From Pseudobacteroides cellulosolvens ATCC 35603 = DSM 2933 (GTDB lineage: Bacteria > Bacillota > Clostridia > Acetivibrionales > DSM-2933), in NCBI RefSeq assembly GCF_001262605.1, contig NZ_LGTC01000001.1:3299001-3363000 (forward strand): a stretch of 64,000 nucleotides of DNA, written 5' to 3'. The translations under genes and the position numbers were made by a program. Shown one piece after another: positions 17,057-25,711 of this stretch. The first letter of the stretch is position 1; every line of letters begins with the position of its first letter. The notes below the pieces were generated by a model. The model did no database searches, was not told the DNA's origin, and worked only from the letters and a program-made list of their open reading frames with translations.

Positions 17057-18970
17057 ATGAATATACTGTCAGCAGAAGGAATTTCAAAAAGCTATAGCGA
17101 AAAGATTTTGTTTAACGATATATCATTGGGTATAAGCGATGGCGAGAAAATAGGCCTTATCGGGATCAATGGAGTTGGCAAGTCAACTCTTTTAAAGGTT
17201 ATCGCTGGTGTTGAAACATCAGATACAGGTAGAATTATAAAAGGAAACAGCGTGCGTATCGGGTACCTGCCGCAAAATCCGGTACTTAAAAATGGAATGA
17301 CTGTATTAAGTCAGGTTTTTGAAGGTGATACGCCGGTTATGAAACTTCTTAGTGAATACGAGTATGCCCTTCACAAATTTAATGAAAATCCGGATGCCCA
17401 ACTGGAAAAACACCTTTTGTCACTGACCCAGAATATGGACTCATTAGGAGCCTGGGATATTGAGAGTGAAGCTAAGACAATTCTCACCAAGCTCGGTATA
17501 AATGATTTTGAGGCTGATGCAGGTACTCTGTCTGGAGGTCAGAGAAAGAGAGTGGCACTTGCGAGGGTTCTGATTAATCCTGTTGATCTCATCATTCTTG
17601 ACGAGCCTACCAATCACTTGGATAACGATACCGTTGATTGGCTTGAGAACTTTCTTAACAATAGAAAAGGTGCTCTGCTGATGATTACCCATGACAGGTA
17701 TTTTCTTGATAGGGTAGCCAACAGGGTTATAGAGCTTGATAGCGGCAAGCTCTACAGCTATGAAGCCAATTATAGCAAGTTTTTAGAGCTTAAAGCAGAA
17801 AGGGAAGAGCTGCTCCAGGCTTCCGAACGAAAGCGTCAAAGCCTTTTGCGCAAGGAATTGGAATGGATAAGAAGAGGTGCCAAGGCACGTTCAACTAAGC
17901 AAAAAGCCCGCATAGAGAGATTTGAAAAGCTGCAGGATCAGCAAGGAATAGTATCTTCCGACAGTGTTGAAATTATGGTTGGTTCTTCACGACTGGGAAG
18001 AAAAATAATCGAGATGGAAAACATATGCAAAGGTTATTCCGGTATTAATCTTATAAATTGCTTCAGTTACATTTTAAGAAGAGATGACAGAATAGGTATA
18101 ATAGGTCCAAATGGAATGGGTAAAACCACACTTGTAAAAATTATAGCCAACAGGCTAGAGCCCGACAGTGGTAATATTGACTATGGTGAAACAGTTAAAA
18201 TAGGCTTTTTCTCCCAGGAGAACGAGGAAATGGATCACAGCCTCAGAGTCATCGATTATATCAGGCAAACTGCTGAATATGTTACAACAAAAGAAGGAAA
18301 AATTTCTGCATCCCAGATGCTTGAAACATTTCTTTTTCCTCCAAGTGTACAATGGACTCCTATTTCAAAGCTTTCAGGTGGAGAAAAGAGGAGGTTGTAT
18401 TTGCTCAACATACTAATGTCTGAGCCAAATATTCTTATTTTAGACGAGCCTACAAATGACCTGGATATTCAGACCCTAACAATTTTGGAAAGTTATCTTG
18501 ACGAATTTCCCGGAGCAGTTATTACGGTATCACATGACAGATACTTTCTTGACCGCATAGTGAATAGTATTTTTGCTTTTGAGGGCAATGGTCTGGTTAA
18601 GCAATATTCAGGCAATTATTCCGATTATCAAAGCTGTAGGAAGGAGTTTGAGGCTCAGACAAAAAGCAGCAGCCATGACACTGAAAAAAGCAAAGAAAAA
18701 AACTCCAATGAAACTACAAAAGACAAGCCACTTAAGCTCACTTTTAAAGAACAAAAGGAATTTGAAGAGATTGATGAGAAAATTGCCAGCCTGGAAGAAG
18801 CTTTAAAAAATATAACTGTTAAGATAGATGAAGCATCCAGTAATTTTGAATTGCTTCCATCCCTTCTTTCTGAAAAGGAAGCACTGGAAAAGCAGCTTGA
18901 GGAGAAAATAGAGCGATGGGCATATCTTAACGAGTTGGTGGAAAGAATTAATAATAATAAGAAAATGTAA
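17057..18970 (+). CDS. ABC-F family ATPase, Uup-like
   Basis: 637 residues with two ABC domains and no membrane segment. Domain 1 has Walker A GINGVGKST, signature LSGGQRKR and LDEPTNHLD; domain 2 has GPNGMGKTT, LSGGEKRR and LDEPTNDLD. The inter-domain linker (about 245-300) is rich in Lys and Arg (KELEWIRRGAKARSTKQKARIERFEKL), as in ribosome-acting ABC-F factors. After domain 2 a charged spacer leads to a C-terminal coiled coil (EEIDEKIASLEEALKNITVKID), the Uup-type tail. The protein is expected to act in the cytoplasm on stalled or structured ribosomes or on DNA junctions. It does not resemble a clear antibiotic-resistance subclass. Its RBS is AAAAAGGGACG. Confidence 0.9.
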   Translation: MNILSAEGISKSYSEKILFNDISLGISDGEKIGLIGINGVGKSTLLKVIAGVETSDTGRIIKGNSVRIGYLPQNPVLKNGMTVLSQVFEGDTPVMKLLSEYEYALHKFNENPDAQLEKHLLSLTQNMDSLGAWDIESEAKTILTKLGINDFEADAGTLSGGQRKRVALARVLINPVDLIILDEPTNHLDNDTVDWLENFLNNRKGALLMITHDRYFLDRVANRVIELDSGKLYSYEANYSKFLELKAEREELLQASERKRQSLLRKELEWIRRGAKARSTKQKARIERFEKLQDQQGIVSSDSVEIMVGSSRLGRKIIEMENICKGYSGINLINCFSYILRRDDRIGIIGPNGMGKTTLVKIIANRLEPDSGNIDYGETVKIGFFSQENEEMDHSLRVIDYIRQTAEYVTTKEGKISASQMLETFLFPPSVQWTPISKLSGGEKRRLYLLNILMSEPNILILDEPTNDLDIQTLTILESYLDEFPGAVITVSHDRYFLDRIVNSIFAFEGNGLVKQYSGNYSDYQSCRKEFEAQTKSSSHDTEKSKEKNSNETTKDKPLKLTFKEQKEFEEIDEKIASLEEALKNITVKIDEASSNFELLPSLLSEKEALEKQLEEKIERWAYLNELVERINNNKKM

Positions 18971-19010
18971 TTTGAAAGTAATTTAAATAATGATTATGAT
19001 TAATCTTTTT

Positions 19011-19037
19011 AATATTAAGTAATGACTAAAATATTAC
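19011..19037 (+). repeat. End fragment of repeat family 1
   Basis: AATATTAAGTAATGACTAAA and on to ATATTACT resembles the inverted right end of copy A (AATATGAGGAATGACTAAAA then TACTACTT). It sits directly before the RBS of the helicase gene. Confidence 0.4.
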
Positions 19038-19052
19038 TAAAAGGAGACTTAC

Positions 19053-20224
19053 GTGATTGAATTATTAAAAAGCTTGAATATGGAAGAATCCATAGCCACA
19101 GCACTAAAAAAACAAAACATAACCGTTCCTACAGATGTTCAAAGAAGGGTTATTCCTGATATCCTTAAAAACAAGGATTTGATTGTACGATCCCAGACCG
19201 GCACCGGAAAGACTTTGGCATATTTGATCCCCATATTTGAGAAGCTAAAAGAGAGCAATGATCTGCATACAATTATTCTTGTTCCTACACATGAGCTTGC
19301 GGCTCAAGTTCATAAGCAGATAGAATTTTTAGCCAAAATTCAGATATAAAAGCCAGATCTGCACTTATTATAGGAAATGTGAATATAGACAGGCAAATAA
19401 CCAAGCTTAAGGAAAAGCCCCAGATTATTGTCGGCTCTGCCGGACGTATTCTTGAGCTAATAAGAAAGAAAAAAATTACCGCACATACAGTAAAGTCCAT
19501 AATAATTGATGAAGCAGACAGGCTCATGCTGGAAAACACCTGTGAAGATGTCAAAGCCATCATCAAAACCACATTAAAAGAAAGGCAGATTTTGATGTTT
19601 TCTGCTACCATATCTGTCCAAACAGTAAAAAAGGCTGAAGAAATTATGAAAGAGCCTATATATATAGAAATAGAGGAAGTAATTGCGGTACCTGAAACAA
19701 TTGAGCATATATATTTTGTAGCTGAAGAAAGAGATAAAATTGATACGCTAAGAAAGCTTTTAAGGACTATAAACCCTGAGCGTGCAATTATTTTTGCAGG
19801 AAAAAGCGACGAAATAGAAATTATATTATCAAAGCTTTTATATCACAAGTTTAGTGTTCATGCCATACATGGTGCAAACATAAAGCTTGACAGAAAAAAG
19901 GCATTGGATGACTTTAAATCCGGTAAAGTACCTATATTACTGGCATCCGACATTGCTGCAAGAGGACTGGACATCAGCGGTATTACCCATGTTTTCAATC
20001 TCAATGTTCCTGAGGATCCTAAAGCTTATGTACATAGGGTTGGCAGGACAGGACGGGCGGGAAATAGCGGTATGGCTGTATCTATCGTTTCTCCTAAAGA
20101 AGTTGCGACAATTAAAATTTATAGGAATACCTTAAAGATAAACATATCGGAAAAAACATTGTATGAAGGTAAAATAGTTGAGCCTGGAAAAAGAAGAAGT
20201 TTTAAAAGAGTATCAAAAAAGTGA
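19053..20224 (+). pseudogene. DEAD-box RNA helicase split by a one-base frameshift
   Basis: Two reading frames together make one helicase of about 390 residues. The first part (19053-19349) has the Q motif TDVQRRVIPDI, motif I SQTGTGKT and LVPTHELAAQV; the second (from about 19338) has SAGRILELI, IIDEADRLM (DEAD box), MFSATIS, FAGKSDEIE, LLASDIAARGLDISG and HRVGRTGRAG. Restoring one A in the A-run at 19335-19338 joins LAK to NSDIKARSALIIGN, which is what the family has there, so a single-base loss is the simplest reading. DEAD helicases remodel RNA in the cytoplasm, often in cold or ribosome assembly. It may be a true pseudogene, a sequencing error, or slippage. RBS AAAAGGAGA precedes a GTG start. 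Confidence 0.85.
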
Positions 20225-20243
20225 TTACTATAATATTAAATTC

Positions 20244-20278
20244 ACGTGGCTTTTTTGAAAGTACCATAAAAGCCACGT
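20244..20278. terminator. Bidirectional hairpin between helicase and glutaredoxin genes
   Basis: ACGTGGCTTTT at 20244-20254 pairs with AAAAGCCACGT at 20268-20278. It lies between convergent genes and probably ends transcription from both; T-runs are modest. Confidence 0.6.
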
Positions 20279-20319
20279 AAATTTGTTTATTTAACAGTAA
20301 ATCGCATCTTTGATTGTAA

Positions 20320-20547
20320 TTACTTTAGGAGGTTATCAATAGCTGCCTGATCAAAGCCTACAATAATGTTGCCATCAATATCAATTACTGGTACACCTCT
20401 TTGTCCGGATTTATTAATCATTTCCATCGCTGACTCACGATCTTTTGACACATCAACTTCTTTAAAACCAACTTCCTTATATTTCAGGTAATCCTTCACT
20501 CTTGTACACCAGGGACATGTTGGGGTCGAATAAACTGTAATATTCAT
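20320..20547 (-). CDS. Glutaredoxin-like thiol-disulfide protein (YruB/NrdH type)
   Basis: 75 residues, the length of minimal glutaredoxins. The active site is STPTCPWCTRVKDYL (C-P-W-C near residue 11), followed by VGFKEVDVSKDRESAMEMI, the cis-Pro motif RGVPVIDIDG and the C-terminal IIVGFDQAAIDNLL. It transfers electrons between thiols in the cytoplasm; in bacteria without glutathione such proteins draw on thioredoxin reductase or low-molecular-weight thiols. A CsoR-type operator (20581-20599) lies 34 bp before the ATG, so it is probably controlled by the repressor encoded at 9501. AGGAGG precedes the start by 6 bases. Confidence 0.88.
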   Translation of the reverse strand: MNITVYSTPTCPWCTRVKDYLKYKEVGFKEVDVSKDRESAMEMINKSGQRGVPVIDIDGNIIVGFDQAAIDNLLK

Positions 20548-20580
20548 AATAAATTCCTCCTTTAATCATGTTAATATATT

Positions 20581-20599
20581 TATACCCCCTATGGGTATA
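20581..20599 (-). promoter_or_regulatory. CsoR-type operator of the glutaredoxin gene
   Basis: Perfect inverted repeat TATACCC-CCTAT-GGGTATA upstream of the minus-strand glutaredoxin start. It matches the TACCC-N5-GGGTA site before the CsoR-family gene at 9474-9488. Confidence 0.65.
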
Positions 20600-20843
20600 T
20601 CCCAAACATATAATTTTCCTAAATTATATATTTTATTTTATGCAATATCAACATGTTTTTATTTAAGTAAATTCGACCATACAAAAATTTCCCAACAAAT
20701 TATTTTTAAAACAAACCATAATGTGGTATGTTATTGATATATATTAAAGTAATTGGAAAAAATAAATCTTTAAGTATTTATCAACACTTTTAATATAGTT
20801 AATCTTATAATCAGAACATATTATGAATGGAGGTTTAAAGAAA

Positions 20844-22120
20844 ATGTCAGAATTTTATACAGTATGCGATTCCACAAACTTTGAAGAAGTTATATCCAAG
20901 AGTCAGGTACCTGTTGTAGCTTATTTTTATTCAGATGACTGTCTTCCCTGTACCAAGTTCTCTCAGATATTTGAACGGTCTGCCGTAACACTAGCGGAAC
21001 AATTAAAGTTTGTCAAGGTATTCAGGCCTCACAACAGGCAGCTTGCAGAGAAGTATTCTGTGAAATCAAGCCCTACCATAATATTTTTCAAGGAAGGAAG
21101 GGAAGTATGTTCACGACTTAATGGTTATATCAGCTTTCCCGAATTCAAAGAGGCTATAGAAAATGTTCTGGAAAAAACCTGCGATTCTAAAGAACGCACT
21201 ATAGTACACTGCGATGTACTGATTATAGGTGCAGGGCCTGCTGGTCTTACTGCAGCTATTTATGCTTCCAGAAGCAAACTTCACACTATAGTAGTAGACT
21301 CAAGTCTTCCCGGAGGTCAAGTGGCTTCAACCTATCATATATCCAATTATCCGGGTACAAACGGCGTAATACGCGGTATTGACCTTATGGAAAATATGAA
21401 AAAGCAAGCTTTAGACTTTGGTTCACAAATTGACGATATGCAAAGCATAAAGAGTATTAACCTTACAGGCGATGAAAAATATATACAAACCGAAACAAAT
21501 GATTATTATGCCAAGTCCATAATAATTGCTACCGGTGCAGAGCCCAGAAAACTCCCGGTTGAAAGCGAACGAGAGTATAGAGGCCGTGGAATACACTACT
21601 GTGCGACTTGTGACGGTGCACTTTATACAGATGCCAATGTAATAGTTGTGGGAGGGGAACTTCAGCAGTTGAAGAATCGTTGTTCCTCACTAGATATGCA
21701 AAAAGCATTACGGTGATAAACAGGTCAACTGAGTTTAAAGCTTCCCGCTCATCAATTGACGAATTGATGAAAAATCCTCAGATAAATGTGCTATGGAATA
21801 CTGAAATCAAGGAAGTCTCCGGTGAAAACTTTGTTCAAAAGGTTGTCCTTTATAACAAGGAAAATGGAGAACGTAAAGAGATGGATACGGATGGAATATT
21901 CGTGTATATAGGTATGGAGCCAAATACATCTCTATTTAAAGATGTGCTTAACATATCGGAATACGGTTACATTATTACTGATAATAGCATGGCCACCAAT
22001 ATACCGGGTGTATTTGCTGCCGGAGATATCAGAGACAAGGAAATCCGTCAAATATCCACAGCCGTAGGCGATGGAACCATTGCAGGTATAATGGCGGAGA
22101 GGTATATCAGCCATAAGTAG
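20844..22120 (+). pseudogene. Thioredoxin/thioredoxin-reductase fusion, broken by a one-base frameshift
   Basis: The start is taken as the ATG at 20844 (GGAGG ten bases before). Residues 1-105 are a thioredoxin domain with active site DDCLPCTKF and SSPTIIFFKEG; from about 123 a thioredoxin reductase follows: FAD site CDVLIIGAGPAGLTAAIYASR, PGGQVASTYHISNYPG, redox-active CATCDGA, and, in the second frame (21657-22120), the NADPH domain, TRYAKSITVINRS and the C-terminal FAD loop FAAGDIRDKEIRQISTAVGDG. Adding one G to the run before AACTTC near 21657 rejoins GGG to TSAVEESLFLTRYA, the expected sequence. The N-terminal thioredoxin fusion is unusual; the best-known natural fusion has the domains in the other order. 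If the frameshift is real the reductase is lost. Confidence 0.85.
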
Positions 22121-22148
22121 ATGGAGAACCGACCGTACTTAAAGTAAT

Positions 22149-22255
22149 AAAAAGGGTTGTTGCAAAACTATAAATAATCACATCATATTGTACGAATTGT
22201 AAAACACTGATTACGTTATGATGTGTTTAAAAGACATTTTGCAACAACCCTTTTT
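22149..22255. repeat. Long hairpin with 19-bp perfect terminal repeats
   Basis: AAAAAGGGTTGTTGCAAAA (22149-22167) is perfectly inverted at 22237-22255; inside, CACATCATA pairs with TATGATGTG. It separates the convergent reductase and polyferredoxin genes and would stop transcripts from both sides. Its size and ends also suit a small MITE-type insertion. Confidence 0.75.
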
Positions 22256-22273
22256 CAGCGATTAAAGACTTAT

Positions 22274-22329
22274 AGTCATCATCAAAAAATAACTTCTGCT
22301 ATAAATTCCTCTTATGTGTTGACTTAACT
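22274..22329. repeat. Left half of repeat family 1, copy C
   Basis: AGTCATCATC through AATAACTTCTGCTATAAATT and TTATGTGTTGACTTAAC follow the left half of copy A (16925-17034). The right half is absent. The last codons and stop of the polyferredoxin gene (22324) lie inside it. Confidence 0.6.
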
Positions 22330-23817
22330 TGCACGAACCCTCTCTTCATTCTTCTTATTACTATCCTTGTTGCTATGTTCTTTGAAAGGACATACATCTA
22401 CACATTTACCGCATCTTATACACTCTGCTTCATTTATAGTTCCATTGCTGATTGCCCCTGTAGGACAAGACTTTTCACAGACTGTACACTTCTTGCACCA
22501 TGTAATAAGCTTGTTCATCTTAAAAACGAGTGCCACCTTTGACACTAATGCCAGTATTATTCCATAAGGACAAATATATCTGCAATAAGGCCTAGATATT
22601 ATAAATGAAGAAATAAGTAATACAAGTGAAGCAATCAAAGTTATGACGCCCCAGTTAAAGTTAAACAGAGATTTGAATGGGTCAAATTTACATAACCAGG
22701 CAGTGCCCGTTATGATTGCTAAAGCCACAAGGCCGATAAGTGTTACGTACCTGAAATGCTTCAGTGTCCTGTCTATTTCAGGTTTTACTCCAGTGCTGAG
22801 CTTAAGCTTTTGACCTGCCTTATGAACAAATTCCTGAATGGCACCAAATGGACATACACCTCCACAATAAATCCTTCCAAAAAAGATGGCAAACACTATG
22901 GGAGTTATAAAAACCACAACCCAATCTAGACCTTTTCCTTGCACAATCATGGAAAAGAATATTGGAATTTGCTGTACAGAACCTATGGGTGAAGGGCATC
23001 CTCCAGTGATAAACCCAAGATATATTAAGCCTCCTAAAAGGAGAACATACCTTAACCATCTGAAGTTCCTCCATTTTAACTGTAAAAACAAACACGCTGA
23101 TGCAATAAATAAAAGTATCAATGTGATAAGATTTCTTGTGCTAAACATGCTTTCAAAGTAGCTGCTTAAAAAATTTTTACTATTGGTTACATTCTCTTTT
23201 TCCTGGTTTTGATCTATAGCCTCAATTGGTGTTGTACTTCCAGGTATAGCTCCCGGCTTTGGCGATACCGCATTTTCTTCTATACCATTATTATCTCCAG
23301 GTTTTTTGCTTACTAGGGGCACCTGAGTCACTTTTGTAGATCCTGCCTCTGTTGATCTATCTGAAGGTTTTTCTGAAGGTTTTTCTGAAGGTTTTTCCGA
23401 TGCTTCTTGCTGTTTAGTTGCTTTTTCATTTGTCCCGGATTTTTTTGTACCGCTGTTTTCCGATGCCTCAACTGTTCCGGCATTTTTTACAGGTGTTGCT
23501 TTTGCCAAAGCTTTTGATGTAATTGGTGTGTTTTTGGCAGCTGTTGATGGCAAATTCGTGTTGCTCTTTGAAGCAGCAGGAACCACTGCTGCTTTGGTGG
23601 GTTGCGGTGTAGGTGATTGTTCCTTTTTAGCTGGTGCTTTCTGAGATAAATCACAAATCTTATCTCCGTCATCATCCACATACAGTCCGCATTTTCCCGG
23701 ATATGGATCATTCTCAAGCTCTAGGGGACATTTAGCGGCCGCATAAGCCATCCCTGCTATCGCTATTATAGATAGAATAACAAATAATAATATAAAAAGG
23801 TTAATTCTTCTTCTCAT
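22324..23817 (-). CDS. Membrane polyferredoxin (NapH/NosR-C-like) with extracytoplasmic Cys motif
   Basis: 497 residues. An N-terminal helix/signal (residues 5-27) is followed by a short Cys motif (C30..C43GLYVDDDGDKIC55D), then a long low-complexity segment rich in Ser, Thr, Lys and Pro including EKPSEKPSEKPS. About five membrane helices start near residue 225, carrying CGGVCPFGAI and CRYICPYGII, and the C-terminus has two 4Fe-4S motifs, CKKCTVCEKSCP and CIRCGKCVDVCP. This is the architecture of NapH-type proteins that move electrons across the membrane. The Cys motif echoes the repeats of the SLH protein at 25.7-26.7 kb. The C-terminal codons lie in a repeat element. GGAGG precedes the start. 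Confidence 0.85.
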   Translation of the reverse strand: MRRRINLFILLFVILSIIAIAGMAYAAAKCPLELENDPYPGKCGLYVDDDGDKICDLSQKAPAKKEQSPTPQPTKAAVVPAASKSNTNLPSTAAKNTPITSKALAKATPVKNAGTVEASENSGTKKSGTNEKATKQQEASEKPSEKPSEKPSDRSTEAGSTKVTQVPLVSKKPGDNNGIEENAVSPKPGAIPGSTTPIEAIDQNQEKENVTNSKNFLSSYFESMFSTRNLITLILLFIASACLFLQLKWRNFRWLRYVLLLGGLIYLGFITGGCPSPIGSVQQIPIFFSMIVQGKGLDWVVVFITPIVFAIFFGRIYCGGVCPFGAIQEFVHKAGQKLKLSTGVKPEIDRTLKHFRYVTLIGLVALAIITGTAWLCKFDPFKSLFNFNWGVITLIASLVLLISSFIISRPYCRYICPYGIILALVSKVALVFKMNKLITWCKKCTVCEKSCPTGAISNGTINEAECIRCGKCVDVCPFKEHSNKDSNKKNEERVRAS

Positions 23818-23834
23818 CTCTTTACCTCCAATTC

Positions 23835-24959
23835 CTAGACATTAAACAAACTCAGTATGCCGTATATTGAATTTGCCATCATCCTACTCCCAAAAATAAC
23901 CATGAACATGAAAGCTGGATAAATAAAATACAATTCCGCTATTTTTTCATCCTGTATCTTTAGAGAAATAGCAGAAGACGGGCAATTACCATGGCACTTC
24001 ATGCACTTGGTGCATAGTCCGTTAATCTTTAACCCATCTTTCTCAGATTCTGCTACTCCGAAGCTGGTACATGCATTAACACATTGTTTACAGTTAGTGC
24101 ATTTATCCTTGTCTATTTCAAGTCTTATCAAACCGATCTTGGATAATAAGGATTGAATCCTTCCTAAAGGACATATAAAGGAACACATTGTCCTTTTTCC
24201 GGTCAGCACAGGCATGATTATACAAAATGCAATAAAAACAATAATTAACACGACCAGTATACCCCAAAATGAATTAATCGGAAGTGCTGCAGCATGTAGA
24301 ATGTTTTTTGACGGACAGTCTTTAGCACAGTGTGATGTTGGAATTACCTTTCCGAACAAAAGCAGTGCTATTACTATCAAGATTGCAATGGGTAAATTGA
24401 GCCACTTTTTATCAATGTTTTTTAAATATGGATTCTTAGTAAGGCACGAAAACCTGTCGTCCATTCCCCCAACCGGACATATCCAACTGCAAAAACCTCT
24501 TCCGAATGCAAGTATTACACCTCCCCAAATGAGAAGGAATATAAAAACAAAAAAGAGTAAACCTTTGGATTTTCCAGGTAAGTTCATTGTATGGATTAAA
24601 GCTTGTACTATATCATCAATTCTGATAAAACTACCATTGGTACTTGATAAACCGTTTTTTATAAAATGAATGAAATTTAATATGAATCCGGCCGTAAACA
24701 AGATACTCATACAAAAAAACGCAATGCTTCTGTATTTATACGCTTGACCAGTTTTTATCATCATTACAAAGATAAAAATAAAAAACACCCAAACACTGAT
24801 TATTGACGATGACCTTGTAAGTCCCAGGCTAACTATATTCAAATCCCAAATAAGTACCACCATGGAAATAATAGCAGTTAGGAAGGTTAGAAGGCATTTT
24901 TTTAAATCAAATTTCAAAGTTGGTGAAATATTCTTTTGATTGGTTAGAATCTTATTCAT
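23835..24959 (-). CDS. Membrane polyferredoxin (NapH/CcoG-like)
   Basis: About 374 residues from the ATG at 24959 (MNKILTNQKN), five bases after the stop of the upstream gene; a longer frame to 24995 overlaps that gene. Six to seven membrane helices alternate with CSWICPVGG and CSFICPLGR loops, each giving Cys-x3-Cys-Pro, and two 4Fe-4S motifs, CTNCKQCVNAC and CTKCMKCHGNCP, lie near the C-terminus, with a last helix after them. CAKDCP adds another cysteine pair. The protein should carry electrons through the membrane, together with the paralogous polyferredoxin 17 bp downstream and the CcdA-like protein upstream. The electron donor and acceptor are not evident. Confidence 0.83.
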   Translation of the reverse strand: MNKILTNQKNISPTLKFDLKKCLLTFLTAIISMVVLIWDLNIVSLGLTRSSSIISVWVFFIFIFVMMIKTGQAYKYRSIAFFCMSILFTAGFILNFIHFIKNGLSSTNGSFIRIDDIVQALIHTMNLPGKSKGLLFFVFIFLLIWGGVILAFGRGFCSWICPVGGMDDRFSCLTKNPYLKNIDKKWLNLPIAILIVIALLLFGKVIPTSHCAKDCPSKNILHAAALPINSFWGILVVLIIVFIAFCIIMPVLTGKRTMCSFICPLGRIQSLLSKIGLIRLEIDKDKCTNCKQCVNACTSFGVAESEKDGLKINGLCTKCMKCHGNCPSSAISLKIQDEKIAELYFIYPAFMFMVIFGSRMMANSIYGILSLFNV

Positions 24960-24963
24960 AAAG

Positions 24964-25596
24964 CTATAACGCTCCTCCAATCGTAATAATTCCAATGTAC
25001 AAGTAATAAAAACTCATTACCACAGCAGCCATTTTTCCAATAGTTTTAAGGTGCATAAAGTTGGAGAAGGCACCTAACAGCGGCAGCGGCAAAAAATAAA
25101 CCATTGTGCCAACAAAGAATGTTATAAAAAATAACACACTGTTTATCATACTGCTCATGCTCATTGACTCTGTAAATACCAGCAGCATAGGAGGACATAG
25201 GTTTATACCTGTAATTAGTCCGAATATAAATGGAACCAAGAATGGAAGCTTCTCTGAAAGTTTTGAAGTAAAACCGTTCATTTTTTTTGCTGAACAGTTC
25301 TTGTGAGTGTTGGATAGACCATAAAAAAACATCATTGCTGCAAATACGATATATAACAAGCCAAATATAATACTGCTATCTTCGAATTTACCCAAAAACA
25401 CCTGCGATGCTGTCCAAGAAAGGATACCAAACAATATATATCCTATAAGCCTTCCAAACAGGAATTGTCCCATATGTAAAAAGTTGAACTTGACGCTGTT
25501 TCCTTCAGCTAGCAAATATGGGACCAGCATAGGTGAACAGTATGCCAGGCAAACTGTCCCATTAGCCAGTCCCAAAAAAAATCCATTACCATTCAT
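24964..25596 (-). CDS. CcdA/DsbD-transmembrane-like thiol electron carrier
   Basis: 210 residues from the ATG at 25596, which has AGAGG eight bases upstream. Six membrane helices. Two conserved cysteine motifs sit in equivalent helices of an internal two-fold repeat: TVCLAYCSPMLVPYLL near residue 20 and GINLCPPMLLVF near 125. This arrangement is typical of the DsbD-gamma/CcdA superfamily (often annotated as sulfite exporter or cytochrome c biogenesis protein), which passes reducing equivalents from cytoplasmic thioredoxin to the outside. Its gene lies between the SLH/Cys-repeat gene and two membrane polyferredoxins, all on one strand, so it probably works with them. No cytochrome gene is nearby. 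Confidence 0.75.
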   Translation of the reverse strand: MNGNGFFLGLANGTVCLAYCSPMLVPYLLAEGNSVKFNFLHMGQFLFGRLIGYILFGILSWTASQVFLGKFEDSSIIFGLLYIVFAAMMFFYGLSNTHKNCSAKKMNGFTSKLSEKLPFLVPFIFGLITGINLCPPMLLVFTESMSMSSMINSVLFFITFFVGTMVYFLPLPLLGAFSNFMHLKTIGKMAAVVMSFYYLYIGIITIGGAL

Positions 25597-25666
25597 AAAT
25601 ATACCTCTCAAAATAAAAATAAATAGAAATTAAAATTAGGAATTAGGAATTATAATAAGAATAAAA

Positions 25667-25705
25667 GAGAAGTCATGGTCAGCAATATTACCGCCACAAC
25701 TTCTC
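25667..25705 (-). terminator. Hairpin after the SLH gene
   Basis: GAGAAGT..TGG pairs with CCA..ACTTCTC, and the minus-strand copy is followed by TTTTATT. It lies just after the SLH gene and before the CcdA-like gene, so it may be a partial terminator that lowers expression of the downstream genes. Confidence 0.6.
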
Positions 25706-25711
25706 AACTTC

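Noticed and set aside
9830..20800. AACACTTTTAAT-like sequence in several upstream regions (near 9835, 13058 and 20784)
   Set aside because: Short and AT-rich; one copy lies after a gene rather than before one, so chance cannot be excluded.
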